Part shown: positions 8,113 through 23,077 of the stretch, one piece after another
How the letters are laid out: each line of letters starts with the position of its first letter
How positions within the stretch are numbered: position 1 is the first letter of the stretch
NCBI RefSeq assembly: GCF_016741855.1
Contig: NZ_JAERRH010000002.1
Span: forward strand, 186,001-250,000
Direction: 5' to 3'
Origin: Streptomyces musisoli
Lineage (GTDB): Bacteria; Actinomycetota; Actinomycetes; Streptomycetales; Streptomycetaceae
DNA: 64,000 bases
The notes under the pieces: generated by a model
What the model was told of the DNA's origin: nothing
Seen by the model: the letters and a program-made list of their open reading frames with translations, nothing else
Database searches by the model: none
Program-made: the position numbers and the translations under genes

Positions 8113-9483
8113 TCATACGGGGCCGGTCCCGGTGCGGAAGCGGTTGATGGCGTGCCGGTGGCGGGCGCGCAGCTCCGCGTCCCGCACCCCCAGCCCTTCC
8201 TGCGGGGCGAGTGCCAGGACGCCGACCTTGCCGTGGTGGAGGTTGCGGTGGACGTCGTAGGCGGCCTGCCCGACCTCCTGCAGCGGGTAGACCCGCGACA
8301 GGGTCGGATGGATCCGCCCCTTGCCGATCAGCCGGTTGGCCTGCCACGCCTCGCGGTAGTTCGCGAAGTGCGAGCCGATGATGCGCTTCAGCGACATCCA
8401 CAGGTAGCGGTTGTCGAACTGGTGCTGGTAACCGGACGTCGACGCGCAGGTGACGATCGTGCCACCCTTGCGGGCCGCGTAGACCGAGGCGCCGAAGGTC
8501 TCCCGTCCCGGGTGCTCGAAGACGATGTCGACGTCCTCGCCACCGGTCAGCTCACGGATCCGGGAGCCGAACCGGCGCCACTCCTTCGGGTCCTGGGTGT
8601 GCTCGTCCTTCCAGAACCGGTAGTCCTCGGCACTGCGGTCGATGATCGCCTCGGCGCCCATCCGCCGGCAGATCTCCGCCTTCTGCTCGCTGGAGACCAC
8701 ACAGATCGGGGTGGCGCCGCCGACCAGCGCGAGCTGGGTCGCGTAACTGCCGAGCCCGCCGCTCGCGCCCCAGATCAGAACGTTGTCGCCGACCTTCATG
8801 CCCGCGCCGTTGCGGGAGACCAGCTGCCGGTAGGCGGTGGAGTTCACCAGCCCGGGGGCGGCGGCCTCCTCCCAGGTGAGGTGCCCGGGCTTGGGCATCA
8901 GCTGGTTGGACTTGACCAGGGCCAGCTCGGCGAGCCCGCCGAAGTTGGTCTCGAACCCCCAGATCCGCTGCTCCGGGTCGAGCAGCGTGTCGTCGTGCCC
9001 GTCCGGGGACTCCAGCTCCACGGACAGACAGTGCGCGACGACCTCGTCACCGGGCTTCCAGGCGTTGACCCCCGGGCCGGTGCGCAGCACCACACCGGCC
9101 AGGTCCGAACCGATCACGTGGTACGGCAGGTCGTGCCGCCCGGCGAGCGGCGAGGTACGCCCGTACCGCTCCAGGAACGCGAAGGTCGGTACCGGTTCGA
9201 AGGTCGACGACCATACGGTGTTGTAGTTGACGGAGCTGGCCATGACGGCCACCAGCGCCTCGCCCGGGCCGAGTTCCGGGGTGGGCACCTCCTGGACGTG
9301 CAGGGACTTGCGCGGGTCCTTGTCCGCGCTGCTCATCCCGGCGAACATCTCCGTCTCCTCGCGCAGCAGCACGGCCGCCCGGTAGGACTCGGGCACCGGC
9401 AGCGCGGCCACCTCCTGCGCGGTCAGCCTGGGGCGTCCGGACTCGCCGGACTCCGCCAGGACCGCCGACAGCTGCTCCCTCAC
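8113..9483 (-). CDS. ccr: Crotonyl-CoA carboxylase/reductase paralogue 1
   Basis: A 456-aa medium-chain dehydrogenase/reductase of the CCR family, which uses NADPH and CO2 to turn 2-enoyl-CoA into alkylmalonyl-CoA. Recalled CO2-site residues of characterised CCRs are all present: Asn88 in NYNTVW, Phe177/Glu178 in WGFETN and His372 in IIGSH. The nucleotide-binding loop is GASGGLG. Pocket positions carry bulky residues (Ile174 in EQRIWGFE, Phe373 right after His372), as expected for short substrates such as crotonyl-CoA, giving ethylmalonyl-CoA. The start is GTG 9483, overlapping the stop of the second CCR by 4 nt (GTGA), so the two are translationally coupled. An in-frame opening further upstream is only antisense/shadow sequence. 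Confidence 0.92.
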   Translation of the reverse strand: MREQLSAVLAESGESGRPRLTAQEVAALPVPESYRAAVLLREETEMFAGMSSADKDPRKSLHVQEVPTPELGPGEALVAVMASSVNYNTVWSSTFEPVPTFAFLERYGRTSPLAGRHDLPYHVIGSDLAGVVLRTGPGVNAWKPGDEVVAHCLSVELESPDGHDDTLLDPEQRIWGFETNFGGLAELALVKSNQLMPKPGHLTWEEAAAPGLVNSTAYRQLVSRNGAGMKVGDNVLIWGASGGLGSYATQLALVGGATPICVVSSEQKAEICRRMGAEAIIDRSAEDYRFWKDEHTQDPKEWRRFGSRIRELTGGEDVDIVFEHPGRETFGASVYAARKGGTIVTCASTSGYQHQFDNRYLWMSLKRIIGSHFANYREAWQANRLIGKGRIHPTLSRVYPLQEVGQAAYDVHRNLHHGKVGVLALAPQEGLGVRDAELRARHRHAINRFRTGTGPV

Positions 9484-10814
9484 CTGCCACCGTCCGCGGC
9501 GCGGAAGGCGTGCAGCCGGTCCTCGCCGATCCGCGCCCGGGTGGCGGGATCGGTGATGCCGAGCCCCGGCTCGGGGGCCAGGCACAGGACACCGACCTTG
9601 CCGATGTGGCGGTTGGTCTGGATGCTGCGCGCGGCCTCGGCCACCTCGTCCAGCCGGTAGACGGCCGACAGGGCGGGAACGACCCGGCCCTGCTGGATCA
9701 GGCGGTTGGTCTCCCACTGCTCCTGGAGGTTGGCGCCGTGGCTGCCGATGATGCGCTTCAGCTTCATCCACAGGTAGCGGTTGTCGAACTGGTGCTGGTA
9801 GCCGGTGCTGGAACCGCAGGTGACGACCGTGCCGCCGCGCCGGGCGAGGAACACCGACGCCGCGAAGGTCGCCTTGCCGACGTGCTCGAACACGATGTGC
9901 GGGTCCTCGCCGACCGCCTTGCGGATCGCCTTGCCCAGGCGCTTCCAGCCCTCCGGCCGCTGGAGGCTGCCGGGGTCGCCCTGCTCGATCTCGGTGCGGT
10001 CGATGACGACGTCGCAGCCCAGGCCGGCCAGGATCTCGGCCTTCTCCGGGGAACTGACCACGCCGATGGACGTGCCGCCGCCGTTGCGCACGAACTGCAC
10101 GGCGTAGGACCCCAGACCGCCGCTCGCGCCCCAGATGAGCACCACGTCGCCCTGCTTCATCCGGGCGCCCCGGTCACTGACCAGCATGCGGTAGGCGGTG
10201 GCCGCGCACAGCGGGTTGACGGCCGCCTCCTCCCAGGACAGATGCGCGGCCTTGGGCAGCAGCTGGCTGGCGCGCACCACCGTGTAGTCCGCGAGGCCGC
10301 CGAAGTTGGTCTCGAAGCCCCAGGCTCGCTGGTCCTCGCCGAGCATGCTGTCGGCGTGGCTGGCCGGCTCCTGGTCGTTGACATGGGCCGTGGCGATCAC
10401 GACGTGGTCGCCGGGCTTCCAGTGCTGGACGGCGGAGCCGACGCGCACCACGACACCGGACGCGTCGGAGCCGAGGACGTGGTACGGCTGGTCGTGCCGG
10501 GCGTGCCAACCGCCCTGGGAGGCGAGGTGCTTGAGGAACCCGAACGTCGGCAGCGGCTCGAACATCGCCGACCAGACGGTGTTGTAGTTGATGGCGCTGG
10601 CCATGACCCCGACCAGCACCTCGTCCGGGGCCAGTTCGGGCATGGGCACATCGCCGACGTGCAGGGACTTGCGTACGTCCTTGTCCTCCACGCCGGTGAA
10701 CAGCTCCGTGTCCTCGGCGCGGACGAACGCGGCCCGGTACTGCTCGGGAACCGGGTGCCGCAGCAGCTCCTCGCCGCTGCTCCCCGTCGTGACGGCTTCG
10801 GTGAGGGTCGTCAT
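9480..10814 (-). CDS. Crotonyl-CoA carboxylase/reductase paralogue 2 (enlarged-pocket type)
   Basis: A 444-aa CCR homologue, clearly related to but distinct from its downstream neighbour. The CO2-binding set is intact (Asn78, Phe167/Glu168, His359), so it should be a real carboxylating enzyme. Two pocket positions differ from paralogue 1: Ala164 in DQRAWGFETN instead of Ile, and Gly360 after the catalytic-site His instead of Phe. As I recall, small residues at these places are seen in CCRs that accept longer enoyl-CoAs (CinF/SalG type). It therefore may make a propyl- to hexyl- or branched alkylmalonyl-CoA. ATG 10814 is preceded by GAAGGAAG. It lies 35 bp after the acyl-CoA dehydrogenase gene, which could supply its enoyl-CoA. 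Confidence 0.9.
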   Translation of the reverse strand: MTTLTEAVTTGSSGEELLRHPVPEQYRAAFVRAEDTELFTGVEDKDVRKSLHVGDVPMPELAPDEVLVGVMASAINYNTVWSAMFEPLPTFGFLKHLASQGGWHARHDQPYHVLGSDASGVVVRVGSAVQHWKPGDHVVIATAHVNDQEPASHADSMLGEDQRAWGFETNFGGLADYTVVRASQLLPKAAHLSWEEAAVNPLCAATAYRMLVSDRGARMKQGDVVLIWGASGGLGSYAVQFVRNGGGTSIGVVSSPEKAEILAGLGCDVVIDRTEIEQGDPGSLQRPEGWKRLGKAIRKAVGEDPHIVFEHVGKATFAASVFLARRGGTVVTCGSSTGYQHQFDNRYLWMKLKRIIGSHGANLQEQWETNRLIQQGRVVPALSAVYRLDEVAEAARSIQTNRHIGKVGVLCLAPEPGLGITDPATRARIGEDRLHAFRAADGGR

Positions 10815-10849
10815 GGTCTTCCTTCGGTGCTCGTGGGGTCGGTCGGGGA

Positions 10850-12517
10850 TCACGGGTGGAGGAGATGGTCGGGTGCGCCGTCCAGCAGGGCGCGGACCAG
10901 CCGCCCGTAGGCCGCCGGCGGCTCCTCGGCCACCTGCTCCCACAGCGGGGCCAGCCGCGCCCGCGCGCCGTCGCAGACGACGGCCGCGAGGTCCTGGGCG
11001 TTCGGCTCGTGCTGCTCGTCGGCCTGGGCGGCCCGCGCCAGTACGACGGCCATCGTGAACAGTTCGGTGGCGATGCGGTTGACGGCGATCAGCGTCTGCT
11101 GCCGCTCCAGCAGCTCGGCGGCCGGCTGTGCGCCGGTCAGCTCGCGGCAGATACGGGCCAGCCGCCCGACGTCCTCGCGCACCGCCTCCAGGTGGGCGCG
11201 GTTGCCGGGCGACAGGGCACCCGCATCCAGGGCGCCGTCGGTGCCGGGCAGCACCTGGCCGCCGTCCCGGTAGTAGCCGGCGAGCATTCGCGCGGCCAGA
11301 TACCGGTCGAGGTTGAAGTCGACGCCACCGGCGACCCGCATGCCGCGGATCTCCCGTTGCGCCTGCTCCACGGGGTGCGGGGCCAGACCGCGCGCCGCCT
11401 TGCTGTCCGCGGTCTCGTACCCCCGCGCGCCCAGCAGCGACACCGTACGGTCCACCACCCGCCACGCCGTCATCGAGGTGAGGTTCTTCAGCGCGTCCCG
11501 CTCCCAGTTCAGGGCGGTGGCGTCGGTGTGCAGCATGGCCCAGCGGACCGCGCTGTCCATGGCGTAGACGTCCGCGACGGACTCGGCGAGCAGCTGCCGG
11601 ATCGCCTCGTACGACGCCAGCTCCCGGCCGTCCACGGCCCGCTCGGCCACGAAGGAGCGGGACCACTCCAGGCAGCGCCGGGCGAGTGCCATCGACGGCG
11701 CGCTGGTCACATAGACCCGGGCCAGCGCGTGGATCTCCGCGTACGGCGAGGCCCTGCGCCACTCGGCCTGCGCGGGCAGCGTGTGCCCGGCCGGGACGAA
11801 CACCTCGGTCAGCCGCAGATGCGAGATCGGGGTGGCGTGCAGGCCCATGAACGCGTGGTGGGCGACCACCTCGAAGCCCTCGGCGGGCAGCTCGACGAAG
11901 AACAGGCCCACCTGGTCGCCGTCCCCGCCGCCCTCGACGGTCGCGGTCACCGCGACCAGGCCGGCCGCGGCTCCGTTGGTGATGAACATCTTCTCGCCGG
12001 TGAGCAGGTACCCGGACCCGTCCGCGGTGGGCCGGGCCACCGTGGACCGGCCCGTGTTGCCCGCGCCCTCGGGCTCGGTGCTGGCCAGCGCGCCCACGGT
12101 GCCGGCGGCCACGTGCTTGGCGAGCAGCTCGCGCAGTTCGCCGTCGGGCACCGCGGGCAGGAAGGCGATCGGGCCGAGGGCGTTGTGCGCGGACAGCAGC
12201 ATGCTGATGGCCGGGGCGCGCTCGGCGGCCGTCTCCAGCACCCGGAAGCCGTTGTAGTCCGACAGCGCCAGGCCGCCGTCCTCGCGGGGCAGCAGCATCG
12301 CCAGGAAGCCGGCCTCGTGGAGCGCGTCGAGCAGCCCGCCGGGCAGCTCGCTCCGGCCGTCCAGGCCGTCCGGGACATGGGTGTCCAGCACCCGCGTCAT
12401 CGCCCGGACCGCCTCGTCCCCGGCCCGCCGGTCCGCCTCGGACTGCCGGGGGAAGGAGCGCAGCCGGTCCCAGGGGAACCCGCCCCGGCTCATCTCCTGA
12501 AGGACACTCACGGTCAT
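10850..12517 (-). CDS. Acyl-CoA dehydrogenase homologue with atypical active site
   Basis: A 555-aa flavoprotein of the acyl-CoA dehydrogenase fold, longer than the usual 380-400 aa because of a C-terminal helical extension (from about residue 415). FAD/substrate motifs are visible: TEPEGAGNTG at 147-156 and GEKMFITNG at 174-182. Where family members have the catalytic base (RIYEGTSEIQ), this protein reads RVAGGVDFNLD, so the normal Glu is Gly397. A base could instead come from a helix-G residue (Glu261 lies nearby). It may desaturate an acyl-CoA to feed the CCRs, or have been repurposed, for example as a flavin oxygenase/decarboxylase as in epoxyketone pathways. ATG 12517 overlaps the thioesterase stop by 4 nt. 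Confidence 0.85.
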   Translation of the reverse strand: MTVSVLQEMSRGGFPWDRLRSFPRQSEADRRAGDEAVRAMTRVLDTHVPDGLDGRSELPGGLLDALHEAGFLAMLLPREDGGLALSDYNGFRVLETAAERAPAISMLLSAHNALGPIAFLPAVPDGELRELLAKHVAAGTVGALASTEPEGAGNTGRSTVARPTADGSGYLLTGEKMFITNGAAAGLVAVTATVEGGGDGDQVGLFFVELPAEGFEVVAHHAFMGLHATPISHLRLTEVFVPAGHTLPAQAEWRRASPYAEIHALARVYVTSAPSMALARRCLEWSRSFVAERAVDGRELASYEAIRQLLAESVADVYAMDSAVRWAMLHTDATALNWERDALKNLTSMTAWRVVDRTVSLLGARGYETADSKAARGLAPHPVEQAQREIRGMRVAGGVDFNLDRYLAARMLAGYYRDGGQVLPGTDGALDAGALSPGNRAHLEAVREDVGRLARICRELTGAQPAAELLERQQTLIAVNRIATELFTMAVVLARAAQADEQHEPNAQDLAAVVCDGARARLAPLWEQVAEEPPAAYGRLVRALLDGAPDHLLHP

Positions 12518-13238
12518 ATCAGCTTCCTCAGCGCCTGCATGAACGCCTCCGGATGTTCCCGGAGGTAGAAATGTCCGCCGGGGAACAGCTCCACGGTGCA
12601 CTCGGCCGTGGTGTGCTCCCGCCACTGGGGCAGATACGGCGACGCCAGGTCGCTCTCCCCGCCCAGCACCGAGATCGGGATGTCCAACGGCTCCTGGCGG
12701 ACGTGCTGGTAGGTCTCGAAGATGGTGAAGTCGGCCCGGTAGGCGGGCAGCACGAGCCGTACCAGCTCCGGGTCCGCGAGCAGCGGCGCGGGCAGCCCGC
12801 CGTAGCGCTCGTTGACGGCGGCGAGCAGCTCGTCGTCGCCGAGGGTGTGCAGCGGGCTGCGCGGGTGCGGCAGGTGCGGCGCCGGGTAGGCGGACAGCAC
12901 CAGCCGCTCGGGCAGCGGACGGCCCGCCGCGCGCAGCGCGCGGGCCGTCTCGAAGGCGGTCAGCCCGCCGAGGCTGTGCCCGAAGAACACGAACGGACCG
13001 GCGAAGTCGACGGACTCGACGAGGCCCTGGACGAAGGTGTCGATGGAGTCCAGCGGGGTCTCCATGACCCGGGTGCCGCGCCCGGGCGGCTGGATGCCCC
13101 AGACCTCCACGTCCGGCAGCTCGTCCGCCCAGCGCACGTACTCGCCGGGCGAACCGCCGCTGTGCGGGAAGCAGTACAGGCGCAGGGACGCCTCCGGGCG
13201 CCGCCGCCGGCGCACCAGCCACGGTGACTTGTCGGCCA

Positions 13239-13239
<1 letters not shown>
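12514..13239 (-). CDS. Type II thioesterase (TEII) after the megasynthase
   Basis: A 241-aa alpha/beta-hydrolase of the GrsT/RifR group. The N-terminal block LYCFPHSGGSPGEY, the nucleophile elbow GHSLGG (Ser89) and the C-terminal GGHFYLREH with the catalytic His are all visible. Such enzymes clear misloaded acyl groups from carrier domains and sometimes release product. ATG 13239 overlaps the megasynthase stop by one base, and its own stop overlaps the next start by 4 nt, so it is firmly inside the operon. Because the megasynthase lacks a TE domain, this protein or the TEII at 21966 is the best candidate for chain release. Confidence 0.93.
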
Positions 13240-19796
<6,557 letters not shown>

Positions 19797-19926
19797 AGTG
19801 GTAACTCCGGATCACGGTCGGACGTCGGAACGGATGCCGCGCGGTGTGCCGGCCGCCGGGGCGACCGGCGGTCGTCGCGTGTGTGGTACGGCCGCCGGGG
19901 TTCCGGTGGCCGATGGTGGCTCGGCG

Positions 19927-19949
19927 TGACCGCCGGGTTGCGGCGGTCA
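19927..19949 (-). terminator. Small hairpin at the end of the MFS gene
   Basis: TGACCGCC (19927-19934) and GGCGGTCA (19942-19949) form an 8-bp perfect stem with a 7-nt loop. It overlaps the stop codon of the minus-strand MFS gene and lies 131 bp before the megasynthase start. It may reduce read-through into the megasynthase, which would then need its own promoter in 19800-19926. Confidence 0.4.
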
Positions 19950-21170
19950 GTTGGTGGCGGACAGGTCGGGTTGCGCGCTCTGCGGGTCGGCGGCGCGCTT
20001 GCGGGCGAACAGGGCCGCGGCCACCGCGAGCACGATGACCGCCAGCACCTCGATGCCGGTGGCGGTAAGCGTCAGCGCGGTCATCGAACCGCTGCCCGTC
20101 GCCACACCGCCCAGGGCGCCGCCGGCGGCGATGCCCAGGTAGGTGGAGGAGCTGTTGAGGGAGAGGGCGACGGTGGGCGCCGGGATGTCCAGGCTCGCGA
20201 TGCGGTGGTTCTGCCCGGTGGGCAGCGACCAGCAGGAGACGCTGATGACGGCGAGGATCAGCCCGAACAGCCCGCGGCCGGCCCAGGATCCGCTCGGCGT
20301 GGGGAGCGTGAACAGGGCGAGCACCAGCAGCCCGACGGTCAACACCGCGGCGGACCCGAAGTAGGCGCGGTCGCCGCCCCAGCGGTCGGCGGCCCGGCCG
20401 CCCACCGCGCTGCCGGCGACCGCGGCGACACCCCACACCAGCAGGAAGACGCTGACTCCGGTGGAGTCGACCTTCGTGGTCTTCATCGCCAGCGGTGCGA
20501 TGTAGGTGAACATGGTGAACACACCGGCGCACGCGAGCGCGTTGGACAGCAGGGCGGCCAGCACCCGCGGGTGCGCGGCCACACCGAGCCGCTCCCGGAT
20601 GGTGACCGACGGCGGGGTCGGCACCTCCGGCAGGGCCATCATCAGGACGACCGTCGCCAGCAGCGCCATCGCCGCGACCAGGACCAGGGTGATCCGCCAG
20701 CTGCCGATGGCGCCGACCAGTGTGCCGATGGGGACACCGAGCGCGGTGGCGGCGGACATACCGCCCGCCACCAAGGCGATCGCCCGGCCGCGCCACTCCT
20801 CCGTGGTGACGCTGACGGTGACCGCGATGCCGCAGGGGATGTACAGGGCGGCGCCGAAGGCGGCCAACACCCGTGCGACCATGAGGACTTCGTAGGTGGG
20901 GGCGACGGCGCCCAGCAGGTTGGACGCCACGAAGGCGATCAAGGCGGCCACCAGCAGCTGCTTGCGGCGCACCTTGGCGGTCATGGCCGCGAGGATCGGC
21001 GCGCTGATCGCGTACAGCAACGCGAAGACCGTGACCAGCTGTCCGGCCACGGACGTGGTGACGTCGAAGTCCCGGGCGATGCGGTCGAGCAGGCCGCTGA
21101 TCACGAAGCCGTCGGTGCCGATGCTGAACGCACCCAGGCTCAGCGCCAGCAGCAGAATCCGGTTCGGCAT
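19947..21170 (-). CDS. MFS transporter (DHA1/AraJ-like)
   Basis: A 407-aa protein with about 12 membrane helices. It starts with MPNRILLLALSLGAFSIGTDGFVISGLL, typical of the AraJ/DHA1 sugar-efflux and drug-efflux group. A conserved RVLAAFGAALYIPCGIAVTVSV segment and a second-half GGRAADRWGGDRAYFG loop support this. ATG 21170 is preceded by GAGGAAAGGA; an in-frame opening back to 21257 is not needed. The gene is the first of the minus-strand cluster block and faces a long regulatory region shared with the divergent thioesterase. It is a probable exporter for the cluster product. Confidence 0.87.
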   Translation of the reverse strand: MPNRILLLALSLGAFSIGTDGFVISGLLDRIARDFDVTTSVAGQLVTVFALLYAISAPILAAMTAKVRRKQLLVAALIAFVASNLLGAVAPTYEVLMVARVLAAFGAALYIPCGIAVTVSVTTEEWRGRAIALVAGGMSAATALGVPIGTLVGAIGSWRITLVLVAAMALLATVVLMMALPEVPTPPSVTIRERLGVAAHPRVLAALLSNALACAGVFTMFTYIAPLAMKTTKVDSTGVSVFLLVWGVAAVAGSAVGGRAADRWGGDRAYFGSAAVLTVGLLVLALFTLPTPSGSWAGRGLFGLILAVISVSCWSLPTGQNHRIASLDIPAPTVALSLNSSSTYLGIAAGGALGGVATGSGSMTALTLTATGIEVLAVIVLAVAAALFARKRAADPQSAQPDLSATN

Positions 21171-21965
21171 CTGGCTAGATCCTTTCCTCTGCTGACGGTC
21201 GATGCTGCGGGCCGATGCCGGTGAGGACTCTGGGGGGCATGTTCTTTCGGATCCCATCGGGCTGGTGGCTGGCTGTGGTGGTGGCAGCAGGGGGGGCAGG
21301 AGCCGGGCGGGAGCGTGCGTGCGCGGCCGGACGGCGGCGCCACCCCGGCTGTTTACGGAACAGTTCTGTGCATGATCCGGATACGGACCGAAAAGGGATA
21401 TCCGCGACCGGTGAGAAGTGCCGTCGGTAAACCCGAGATCACATGATTTTGAGGTTACGTGGACTCGGTCGACACGCTGCGGCCCATCTATGCCCCACCC
21501 CCGTTTCGCTCCCCCGTAAACCCCGCAAGATGATGCCGGTTTGCGACAGCACTGAAGTTAGCCTCGGCTCACTAAGGGAGTCAAGCTTGGGGGGTCGACC
21601 GCATTGTGACGCGGAACTCAGCGCCGACTTGCCCCACTTGACCTGCGGAGGCGATGCGGGGAGCGGCGATCTGGGAGGTGCAGGAAATTGCACATCCGGA
21701 TGATCTGCAAAAAGTTTCACATCACACGCGGTGATGCCGCTAAAACGGCCGGTGATAACGTGCAATTGTTTGCAGTTGGGCTCTCAGGGGTCGCCACCGG
21801 GAGGCCGGACGGCCATGGCCGTGCCGCACATTAAATGCCGAGCGGGTGTCTTGCGCGGAATGTACACTCCACGACGCGGCGGCGTACGCCGTTCTCCGCA
21901 CCCCGTCCGCGCCCGGCCGATCAGAACCGGTGCGGCGAAGCGAAGAAGCAAAGGAGTGGCGGACC
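21171..21965. promoter_or_regulatory. Long divergent promoter region of the cluster with repeated half-sites
   Basis: About 795 bp between the divergent MFS and thioesterase genes, distinctly richer in A/T than the rest of the window from about 21420 to 21850. It holds three GTAAAC/GTTTAC hexamers (21351-21356, 21427-21432, 21516-21521). There is a dyad GTGCA-N6-TGCAC (21678-21693), a half-site TGCAA (21705-21709) and a dyad TGCAA-N4-TTGCA (21761-21774). CATCAC-N5-GTGATG (21720-21736) is a further dyad. These are candidate operators for the LysR or LuxR regulators. No confident -35/-10 pair was found and no gene is apparent inside. Confidence 0.55.
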
Positions 21966-22736
21966 TTGAACACCCCCGAGCACAACGGCCCGTGGATGCG
22001 GCGCTTCCACCCGTCCCCCGAGGCCCGTGTCCGGCTGGTCTGCCTGCCGCACGCCGGCGGCGGTGCCACCTACTACCACCCGCTCTCGGCGGCTCTGGCC
22101 CCGGAAATCGAGGCCCTGGCCGTCCAGTACCCCGGCCACCAGGACCGCCACCGGGAGCCCTGCATCGACTCCCTTCCCGAGCTGGCCCGCCGGCTCGTCC
22201 CCCATCTGCTGCCGTGGACCGACCGTCCGCTCGCGGTGTTCGGACACAGCATGGGCGCCTCGCTCGGCTTCGAGGTCGCCCGGCTCCTGGAACACGAGCA
22301 CGGCGTCGTCCCGGCCGCGCTGTTCGCCTCCGGGCGGCGCGCCCCCTCCGAGCACCGGGAGGAGTTCCTGCACCAGCAGGGCGACGACGTCCTGGTCCGC
22401 GACGTCCGGGAACTCAGCGGCACCGACGCCCGGTTGCTGGCGGATCCCGAGCTGCTGAACATGGTCCTGCCGGCGCTCCGCAGCGACTACAAGGCCATCG
22501 AGACCTACCGCTACGTCCCCGGCCCCGGCCTGAGCTGTCCGGTCACCGCCCTCATCGGCGACGAGGACCCCCGGGTGACGCTCGACGAGGCCCGGTCCTG
22601 GACCGCCCACACCACCGGGGACTTCGCCCTGAAGATCTACGGCGGCGGCCACTTCTACCTGAACCAGCACACCGACGCGGTCGCCCGCGAGATCTCCGAC
22701 CGGCTGCTGTCCGCCACCGGCGCGTCCCGGCCATAG
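21966..22736 (+). CDS. Second type II thioesterase
   Basis: A 256-aa alpha/beta-hydrolase of the TEII family: VCLPHAGGGATYYHPL near residues 25-40, GHSMGA nucleophile elbow (Ser95) and GGHFYLNQH near the C-terminus. I start it at TTG 21966 because AAGGAG lies 9 nt upstream (21951-21956) and the first residues MNTPEHNGPW precede the conserved core; ATG 21996 lacks a ribosome site. It is transcribed away from the rest of the cluster from the AT-rich regulatory region. Having two TEIIs for one megasynthase suggests a split between editing and product release. It is not closely similar to the TEII at 12514. Confidence 0.9.
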   Translation: MNTPEHNGPWMRRFHPSPEARVRLVCLPHAGGGATYYHPLSAALAPEIEALAVQYPGHQDRHREPCIDSLPELARRLVPHLLPWTDRPLAVFGHSMGASLGFEVARLLEHEHGVVPAALFASGRRAPSEHREEFLHQQGDDVLVRDVRELSGTDARLLADPELLNMVLPALRSDYKAIETYRYVPGPGLSCPVTALIGDEDPRVTLDEARSWTAHTTGDFALKIYGGGHFYLNQHTDAVAREISDRLLSATGASRP

Positions 22737-23077
22737 CGGCTCGGGCCCCCGGGCCGGGTCGCCACCGTGGCGAAGTCGATCGGTTCCAATAGCGGCTTCG
22801 ATAGACGACCCCGTCCGCTAGCCGTGTCCCCCTGCCGGCCTCACGGGAGAGAAGGCGCCGGCTCAAACTCTGCTGACGCCCCGTCGGAAAAGTCAGCACT
22901 GAGTCAGCATTCTTCCGGCCAAACTTGCCCGCGGATGGTCACACGTTGGGATCACGGGCAGCAATGGAGGCGTCTGCCGCGGTGACCTCCGCAGCTCCCG
23001 GCGTACCGAGAGGTCGCCGCGAGGGGAGCACGCAGGCAGCTCCCGGCGTGCCCGTAGCGAAACGGTGTTTTCCCAGG
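22737..23077. other. Convergent intergenic region at cluster edge, repeated GTCAGCA sites
   Basis: 341 bp between the thioesterase (+) and pirin (-) stops, without a gene. TGCTGAC at 22871-22877 is inverted relative to GTCAGCA at 22892-22898 and again at 22903-22909, so one 7-bp stem is possible and may serve as a terminator. A 14-bp direct repeat occurs at 22991-23004 and 23037-23050. Nothing else was recognised. Confidence 0.45.

Noticed and set aside
8744-8746. A TTA triplet in CCR paralogue 1
   Set aside because: It is out of frame (part of agt-tac); the same holds for a TTA-like triplet in the MFS gene at 20066-20068 and one in the acyl-CoA synthetase near 5386.
9480-11762. Long minus-strand frame making CCR paralogue 2 look fused to 316 extra N-terminal residues
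   Set aside because: The extra part is antisense-like low complexity over the acyl-CoA dehydrogenase gene; ATG 10814 has a good ribosome site and gives normal CCR length. The same applies to the extension of paralogue 1 back to 9771.
22737-23077. Attachment site or insertion scar at the cluster edge
   Set aside because: The 14-bp and 7-bp repeats there are short, no tRNA or integrase is present, and the repeats do not recur at the other end of the window.
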